The notes beneath the pieces were generated by a model, which saw nothing but the letters and a program-made list of their open reading frames with translations, made no database searches and was not told where the DNA came from. Source: Chitinophagales bacterium (GTDB lineage Bacteria > Bacteroidota > Bacteroidia > Chitinophagales > BACL12). Taken from it: 6,964 nt of DNA. Shown here piece after piece: positions 1 to 4,105 of this stretch (within the stretch, counting starts at the first letter, position 1; each line of letters starts with the position of its first letter). Location of the stretch: the NCBI GenBank assembly GCA_014380545.1, contig JACMJP010000498.1, forward strand, positions 1-6,964, read 5' to 3'. The translations under genes and the position numbers were made by a program.

Positions 1-328
1 CATGGGTTTATCGTTGTATTTTTTCTGGAATGAAAAATTACCTGTTGTAAAAGCAGATCTGCCCCAGGTAAAAATTATCAGTAAGAAAAAAGGATATTTA
101 TACTTTGGTGCACAGCTCTTACTTAATTTCCTTTGGAGCTATTTCTTTTTTAAATTACACAGCCCGTTCTTAGCATTCGTTGATATTCTTCTCCTGATTG
201 CCGCTATTGTTTTAACGATGTTCCATTTTAATAAAGTAACTGCTAAGGCTGCACTTATTTTAATTCCCTATTTACTGTGGGTATGTTTCGCAACATATTT
301 GAATTTTAGTATCATCAGGTTGAATTGA
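1..328 (+). CDS. tspO: TspO/MBR family membrane protein, 5' end outside the window
   Basis: The visible 108 residues match the C-terminal two thirds of the TspO/MBR (translocator protein) family, small five-helix inner-membrane proteins that bind porphyrins and other hydrophobic ligands and are linked to tetrapyrrole and stress responses. Numbering from the ATG at position 2, the end of helix 2 (GLSLYFFW) is followed by helix 3 with the family pattern N42-x-x-W45 and F49, helix 4 from about residue 56 to 76 with D61, and helix 5 with P89-Y90, W93, F96-A97 and Y99-L100-N101. The protein ends at the usual place, a few residues after the LN motif, with TGA at 326-328. Family members are about 150-165 residues, and the Met-Gly seen here aligns with an internal position in helix 2, so that ATG is probably not the real start. 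Helix 1 and most of helix 2 lie upstream. The specific ligand and role here cannot be read from the sequence. Confidence 0.9.
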   Translation, partial: MGLSLYFFWNEKLPVVKADLPQVKIISKKKGYLYFGAQLLLNFLWSYFFFKLHSPFLAFVDILLLIAAIVLTMFHFNKVTAKAALILIPYLLWVCFATYLNFSIIRLN

Positions 329-394
329 CAATGAAGTTTTAAATAAAGTGCGATATCATATATTTCTAATTTTTTTATACCCTCTTTTAATTCT
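329..394. other. Convergent intergenic spacer, no clear terminator
   Basis: These 66 bases lie between the stop of the TspO gene (+) and the stop of the sorting-domain gene (-). The spacer is very AT rich and contains a seven-T run at 370-376, which would suit the end of a plus-strand transcript, but only a weak four-pair AT hairpin precedes it. I therefore do not call an intrinsic terminator on either strand. Confidence 0.5.
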
Positions 395-1852
395 TTATTG
401 CTTCACAAAACTATCTGAATAAATAACTTCACCTTCTCGTTTTATATTTACAAAATAAATTCCTTTGCTGAGTGTGGTAATATTTATTTTATTATTTGCA
501 GCGGTGAGTGTTTGGGTTAAAATAGTTTTTCCTGTTGCATCAGTTATTATTAATTCTGTATTATTAAAATTATTAAGCGCATTTATAAATAAATGATCTG
601 TAGCAGGATTTGGGTAAATAGTTATTTCGTTTTTGGTTGATATTGTGTTAAAGCTAACATCTAAGGTATCACATTCGCTCCCCTCCAATACTCCTAAATT
701 ATAATTGACCTTGTTAGGTAAACCAAAAGTGGACCTTCTGCCTCCAAGATATATAGTCAAGGTATCAACATCACAGGCAAGACCTTCGTTATTAGGGGAA
801 TTAATTACAGACAGATTCATATTTATCGGTGTGAAATAAGGATTATACCAAGTATAATAATAAGTAACAAAATAAATTTTATCATCGGGGCCAAGTAACA
901 TGTGTCCAATTGCATAATTATCGAAACTTTCTTTGTATATTAATGTTTTAGTATTTTCAAATTCATCTTTACAGTTTAGACAGTACTGATAAATTTTATC
1001 GCCAGATTCATGTGAACTTGAAACATACACTTTATTACCATCAGAACTAAACGCACAACCATATGGATTATGAGATCCAAACATGCTGTCTGATGATACA
1101 AATTCACTTATATCCCCAATACATCGATCAAAATTAAGCACCTCTAAACCCGATTCATTAGTATATGCTAATTTATCGCCTTGAGGAGAAAATGTCATTT
1201 GACCAATACTACTTAAATATGTTTTTTTCTTACCTGCATTAACAACAAAAGGACCCAATATCCCTTCAGATGTTAAAAGTAATTCGAAGAATGTGTTAGT
1301 TGAGTCTTCAGTAAAACTAGGTGGTTTTGCATGAAAAAGAATCCACCAATCCTTGCCATTACCATGTTTTACTGCTTGCAGTTTTTCTGTAAGATATGTG
1401 TCAACATCAAGATAAATGTTTTTTGCATCTATTTTAACATCACCCAAGCCTCCATTTAAATTTATATCTACAATACTGTAAGAAATTCCAAATTCAAAAA
1501 GGTTGAACATATAATATTGATTGGCGTTTCCCGGATCTGGGAGTATCAATGAACCTTGAGAAAGACTGGAACCCGTTCCGTCAACATACTGATCGATATC
1601 TAAATATGAATTATCCATTATTTCAAAATTAGTATTCCAAACAAGGCTGCCATCACTATAAAATAATAAATTACCAGCAGTATCTGAAATGGAAACACAT
1701 GTTTCATCTGCTCTGCCTGAAACTTGAGTTGGAGTTATAATTCCATCATTAAAATTTAAAAGCAATGAATCACCAAAAAACCAGTTTACATCTTCTTTTT
1801 GCCCAAAAGAAAGATGACTTATAAATAATAGCAGGATATATGTATACCTCAT
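395..1852 (-). CDS. Secreted protein with T9SS type A C-terminal sorting domain
   Basis: A 485-residue exported protein. Residues 1-17 form a Sec signal peptide (MRYTYILLLFISHLSFG) with likely cleavage before Gln18. The ATG at 1852 is chosen because it places the signal peptide at the N-terminus; the frame stays open to a TTG at 1873, which would add seven residues, and no Shine-Dalgarno sequence helps decide. The body (about 20-400) is rich in beta-strand patterns and Asn/Gly/Asp turns. It includes NWFFGDSLLLNF, ISDTAGNLLFYSDG and LILPDPGNANQYYMF, typical of Bacteroidota surface proteins with a probable beta-propeller fold, and strands such as MTFSPQGDKLAY and CAFSSDGNKVYV resemble WD40/TolB-like blades. 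The last 80 residues are a type A sorting domain: IYPNPATDHLFI, then ITDATGKTIL, then KGIYFVNI and a basic end. In this family the domain directs passage across the outer membrane through the type IX system and is then removed. No catalytic motif is visible and the substrate or partner is unknown. Confidence 0.87.
   Translation of the reverse strand: MRYTYILLLFISHLSFGQKEDVNWFFGDSLLLNFNDGIITPTQVSGRADETCVSISDTAGNLLFYSDGSLVWNTNFEIMDNSYLDIDQYVDGTGSSLSQGSLILPDPGNANQYYMFNLFEFGISYSIVDINLNGGLGDVKIDAKNIYLDVDTYLTEKLQAVKHGNGKDWWILFHAKPPSFTEDSTNTFFELLLTSEGILGPFVVNAGKKKTYLSSIGQMTFSPQGDKLAYTNESGLEVLNFDRCIGDISEFVSSDSMFGSHNPYGCAFSSDGNKVYVSSSHESGDKIYQYCLNCKDEFENTKTLIYKESFDNYAIGHMLLGPDDKIYFVTYYYTWYNPYFTPINMNLSVINSPNNEGLACDVDTLTIYLGGRRSTFGLPNKVNYNLGVLEGSECDTLDVSFNTISTKNEITIYPNPATDHLFINALNNFNNTELIITDATGKTILTQTLTAANNKINITTLSKGIYFVNIKREGEVIYSDSFVKQ
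398..637 (-). other. T9SS type A sorting domain (coding segment)
   Basis: This segment encodes residues 406-485 of the secreted protein. Visible hallmarks are the IYPNPATDHL opening strand, a central strand with the turn DATGK, the LSKGIYFVNI strand, and a C-terminus ending in VKQ. By family knowledge this is the Por/T9SS cargo signal. Finding it implies that the genome also encodes the secretion apparatus, which is not in the window. Confidence 0.88.
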
Positions 1853-1944
1853 ACAATAAAGGTTTAAAAACAATGCTTAATTTTATGAGCACGGTTTAAT
1901 TTAGCTAAATTTTACTCAACTTACCGGATGTTATTTTTCACTCC

Positions 1945-1980
1945 CATAGCGTCACCCTTCTGAAGGTTGGGAACGCTGTG
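1945..1980. repeat. 36-nt imperfect inverted repeat (hairpin)
   Basis: The outer arms CATAGCGT (1945-1952) and ACGCTGTG (1973-1980) pair over eight positions with one T/G wobble. Inside, CCC (1955-1957) can pair with GGG (1969-1971), or CCTT (1956-1959) with AAGG (1963-1966). It is GC rich in an AT-rich spacer. It lies upstream of both divergent genes, a poor place for a terminator, and no T run follows on either side. It may be a dispersed palindromic repeat or an operator; one window cannot decide. Confidence 0.6.
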
Positions 1981-2124
1981 GTAATATTTCTTTGAAAGTT
2001 AATTACTTTTTTAAGCATTTTATTTTTGATTAGAAAAATATTTCAGATTATTTTTTCCAAAGGATTTAAAAATTAATATTTTGATATAAAATAACTCACC
2101 GAAAAAGAAAGGAATGTAATTGCA

Positions 2125-2194
2125 CCTGATGGCAGCGGCATCCTTTTGCCCGGGGCTTTGTGTGCTTGCTGCAAAAGATATAGTGGACAGCAGG
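2125..2194 (+). ncRNA. Candidate structured RNA or conserved hairpin element upstream of dnaX
   Basis: An outer stem CCTG (2125-2128) with CAGG (2191-2194) encloses an inner perfect seven-pair stem CTTTTGC (2143-2149) with GCAAAAG (2171-2177). Between them is a purine-rich internal loop of 14 nt (2129-2142, containing GGCAGCGGCATC) facing 13 nt (2178-2190, ATATAGTGGACAG). The apical loop is 21 nt. From memory, unverified, very similar loop strings (AGCGGCATCC with TTTT, and AAAAGATATAG followed by GGA) recur around variable apical arms in intergenic regions of other Bacteroidota, which would suggest a conserved RNA or DNA structure. I cannot name a family. The strand is assigned only because dnaX follows 65 nt downstream on the plus strand. 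It could also be a dispersed repeat with no transcript-level role. Confidence 0.5.
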
Positions 2195-2216
2195 AAGGAG
2201 ATTAACTAAGAAAGAA

Positions 2217-2242
2217 AAGGATAATGCTCAAAATCTATCCTT
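2217..2242 (+). promoter_or_regulatory. Hairpin in the probable dnaX leader
   Basis: AAGGATA (2217-2223) pairs perfectly with TATCCTT (2236-2242) across a 12-nt loop, and can be extended outward by further A-T pairs if one A is bulged. It ends 16 nt before the dnaX ATG. The loop contains an ATG (2224-2226) that opens a 16-codon frame ending inside dnaX. If transcribed, it could affect ribosome access to dnaX, but the stem is AT rich and modest. The hairpin is seen; the role is inference. Confidence 0.4.
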
Positions 2243-2258
2243 TCACTATCTTTACCGC

Positions 2259-3980
2259 ATGCAAAGTTTTGTAGTGTCGGCCAGAAAATATCGCCCTGTA
2301 ACATGGGATGATGTGGTGGGGCAGGATCATGTGGTTACTACGCTCAGGAATGCTATTAAAACAAATCATCTTGCACAATCTTTTTTATTTTGTGGACCCC
2401 GGGGTGTAGGTAAAACTACCTGTGCAAGAATACTTGCTAAAACCATTAATTGCGAAAACCTGCAGGAAGATGGTGAGGCATGTGATGTTTGTGAAAGCTG
2501 TAAAACTTTTAGGGAAAACGCCTCTTTTAATATTCATGAAATTGATGCTGCAAGCAATAATTCAGTTGAAGACATCCGCAGTTTAACTGACCAGGTTCGG
2601 TATGCACCACAGGCAGGAAAATATAAAATTTATATTATTGATGAAGTACACATGCTGAGTGCTGCGGCTTTTAATGCATTTTTAAAAACACTGGAAGAAC
2701 CTCCAGTGTATGTAAAATTTATTCTTGCCACTACGGAGAAACACAGAATAATTCCAACTATTTTAAGCCGCTGCCAGATATTTGATTTTAACCGCATCAA
2801 AGTAAAAGATATGATGTTGCAGTTAAAAAAAATATGCAAAAAAGAGAAAGTGCAAATTGATGATGACGCTTTGCATTTAATTGCGCAAAAAGCAGATGGC
2901 GCTATGCGGGATGCACTGAGCATTTATGACCGTATTGCATCAATAGGAAATACAAAAATTACGGCTAAAGATGTAATTGAAAATTTAAATATTCTTGATT
3001 ACGATTATTATTTTAAAATAACTGACGCCTGTGTTGCTGAAGATGCTGCTCAATGTTTATTACTGTATGCTGAAATATCAAATAAGGGTTTTGATGGTGA
3101 TACATTTATTATCGGGTTAGCAGAACATATGCGCAATTTATTAGTATGCAAAGATGAACACACTTTACAGTTACTGGAAGCAAGTGATGTAGTTATTGAA
3201 AAATATAAAGAACAATCGAAAATTATAACAGCTTCATTTTTATTGTCAGCTCTTAATATTTTAAATCAGGCAGATGTACAGTATCGCATCAGTAAAAATA
3301 AAAGACTGCATGTTGAATTGGCATTAATGAAACTCTGTTATATTCACAATGCAATTCAGACAAACGGAAGCATCCAAAAAAAAACTTTCATTGAAGCGCC
3401 CATTCAAAAATTACAACCTATAGAAAAAAGAAATGCTGAGAATGTAGCTTATATCCGCACAACAACTAAAACAGACATTGCCAAAGAACCCGTTGTTCAG
3501 CCCGAAACCATCAGCATACCAAAAAAGGGAAACTTGCGGAATAAAATTTTGCAGAATGAAAATGCTGCAGAAATTTCGGATATAAAAGAAAAAATTAACC
3601 CGGAAGATATTATTTCCATTACACCTGAATTATTTTTTATGGCATGGAAACAATTTGCTGACGGAATAAGAAAAGACCATCAGCGTATTGCTGTGGTAAT
3701 GGATCATGCTGCGGTGAGTATTGATGAAAAAAATACCATTGATGTAAAATTAGATTCGCAAACTGAAGTAACCATGTTGCGGGAAATTTCGCAGCAACTT
3801 TTAAAATTTTTGCAGGAGGCAGCAGAGAATAAAAATATTCAAATTACGTTTAGTGTGAACGCCATAAAAAATGGTGCACATAAACCATATACTATTTTAG
3901 AAAAGTATAAAAAAATGGAAGAATTGAACCCGCTCATCCGTGAATTAAAAGATACATTAGGGTTTGAATTAGATTACTGA
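2259..3980 (+). CDS. dnaX: DNA polymerase III subunit gamma/tau (clamp loader ATPase)
   Basis: A 573-residue DnaX, the AAA+ motor of the clamp loader that opens the beta sliding clamp and places it on primed DNA. The start fits the family opening (M-x-x-F-V-V-S-A-R-K-Y-R-P), although no Shine-Dalgarno sequence precedes it. Domain I carries Walker A GPRGVGKT (46-53), a zinc site from Cys65, Cys75, Cys78 and Cys81, Walker B IIDEVH (126-131), sensor 1 in LATTE (156-160) and the arginine-finger motif SRC (170-172). Domain II has sensor 2 in GAMRDAL (214-220, Arg217). Domain III, the oligomerisation collar, ends near residue 365. A charged, low-conservation linker (about 370-455) leads to a tau-type C-terminal domain (about 455-573) ending KPYTILEKY and NPLIRELKDTLGFELD, as in other Bacteroidota DnaX; by analogy it binds the replicative polymerase. 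A nine-A run at codons 373-376 lies exactly at the core-linker junction. The recR and ybaB genes that often accompany dnaX elsewhere are absent from the visible flanks. Confidence 0.98.
   Translation: MQSFVVSARKYRPVTWDDVVGQDHVVTTLRNAIKTNHLAQSFLFCGPRGVGKTTCARILAKTINCENLQEDGEACDVCESCKTFRENASFNIHEIDAASNNSVEDIRSLTDQVRYAPQAGKYKIYIIDEVHMLSAAAFNAFLKTLEEPPVYVKFILATTEKHRIIPTILSRCQIFDFNRIKVKDMMLQLKKICKKEKVQIDDDALHLIAQKADGAMRDALSIYDRIASIGNTKITAKDVIENLNILDYDYYFKITDACVAEDAAQCLLLYAEISNKGFDGDTFIIGLAEHMRNLLVCKDEHTLQLLEASDVVIEKYKEQSKIITASFLLSALNILNQADVQYRISKNKRLHVELALMKLCYIHNAIQTNGSIQKKTFIEAPIQKLQPIEKRNAENVAYIRTTTKTDIAKEPVVQPETISIPKKGNLRNKILQNENAAEISDIKEKINPEDIISITPELFFMAWKQFADGIRKDHQRIAVVMDHAAVSIDEKNTIDVKLDSQTEVTMLREISQQLLKFLQEAAENKNIQITFSVNAIKNGAHKPYTILEKYKKMEELNPLIRELKDTLGFELDY
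3376..3394 (+). promoter_or_regulatory. Candidate slippage/frameshift site giving a short gamma form of DnaX
   Basis: Nine consecutive A (3376-3384) fall in codons 373-376 (CAA AAA AAA ACT), just beyond clamp-loader domain III. Reading in the -1 frame, or adding one A to the transcript, gives Asn-Phe-His and then TGA at 3392-3394, for a 378-residue product made of domains I-III only. Losing one A opens a frame that stops at TAG 3421-3423. In E. coli, dnaX gamma is made by -1 ribosomal frameshifting on an A-rich site, and in Thermus thermophilus by transcriptional slippage on a nine-A run, so position, sequence and outcome fit known precedents. A weak five-pair hairpin (TTGAA 3391-3395 with TTCAA 3403-3407) lies just downstream. 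Use of the site here is inference. Confidence 0.5.
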
Positions 3981-3984
3981 TTCT

Positions 3985-4004
3985 GCCGGATGCTTCCATC
4001 TGGC
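3985..4004. repeat. 20-nt palindrome, copy 1 (REP-like hairpin)
   Basis: GCCGGATG (3985-3992), loop CTTC, and CATCTGGC (3997-4004) form an eight-pair stem with one G/T wobble, starting four bases after the dnaX stop. Its reverse complement matches copy 3 at 17 of 20 positions, so the two lie in opposite orientations. It is followed by eight A rather than T on the plus strand, so it is not a canonical intrinsic terminator for dnaX, though it may slow polymerase or protect the mRNA 3' end. Confidence 0.7.
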
Positions 4005-4025
4005 AAAAAAAATAAAAACGATAAT

Positions 4026-4045
4026 GCCGTATGAAAAGATCCGGC
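4026..4045. repeat. 20-nt palindrome, copy 2 (degenerate)
   Basis: GCCG (4026-4029) pairs with CGGC (4042-4045), then a T/C mismatch and an AT/AT extension surround a short A-rich loop. The 20-nt block matches the reverse complement of copy 1 at 14 of 20 positions and copy 3 at 13 of 20. It starts 41 nt after copy 1 and 39 nt before copy 3. It looks like a decayed member of the same repeat; the similarity is weaker than between copies 1 and 3. Confidence 0.45.
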
Positions 4046-4064
4046 GGAAGAATAAACAACAAAA

Positions 4065-4084
4065 ACCGGATGGAAGCATCCGGT
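4065..4084. repeat. 20-nt palindrome, copy 3 (perfect hairpin)
   Basis: ACCGGATG (4065-4072) and CATCCGGT (4077-4084) form a perfect eight-pair stem with tetraloop GAAG, 21 nt before the peptidase ATG. It can also pair as a whole with copy 1 to form one long stem around the 60-nt spacer. It may shape the leader of the peptidase mRNA, or be a REP-type dispersed element. Confidence 0.7.
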
Positions 4085-4105
4085 AAAAACTAAACCAACA
4101 TTAAA

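Larger units (their letters stand above)
1853..2258. other. Divergent 406-bp intergenic region with three structured elements
   Basis: The region separates the start of the leftward secreted-protein gene from the start of rightward dnaX, so it must carry or adjoin both promoters. It is AT rich apart from two GC-richer islands, which are the inverted repeat at 1945-1980 and the structured element at 2125-2194. A TATTTTTG at 2021-2028 fits the Bacteroidota -7 consensus (TAnnTTTG), but I see no TTG at the expected distance upstream, so I do not call it as a promoter. ACCGGATG at 1923-1930 equals one arm of the palindrome at 4065-4084. No open frame with protein-like character was found apart from a possible 16-codon leader ORF at 2224. 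Confidence 0.7.

Noticed and set aside
1853..1873. Upstream TTG start for the T9SS cargo gene, adding seven residues
   Set aside because: The ATG at 1852 gives a standard signal peptide beginning Met-Arg; the added residues would precede it with no benefit, and TTG is a less common start.
2195..2200. AAGGAG as the Shine-Dalgarno sequence of dnaX
   Set aside because: It ends 58 nt before the dnaX ATG, far outside the working distance, and no start codon lies at a suitable distance after it.
2630..2923. Reverse-strand open stretch of 97 codons inside dnaX
   Set aside because: It lies wholly antisense to the conserved DnaX ATPase domain, has no family resemblance, and is explained as a shadow of the real gene.
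4005..4012. Hairpin plus homopolymer after dnaX as an intrinsic terminator
   Set aside because: The run after the hairpin is A on the plus strand, not T, so it lacks the U tract of a rightward terminator. For a leftward transcript the T tract would come before the hairpin, not after it.
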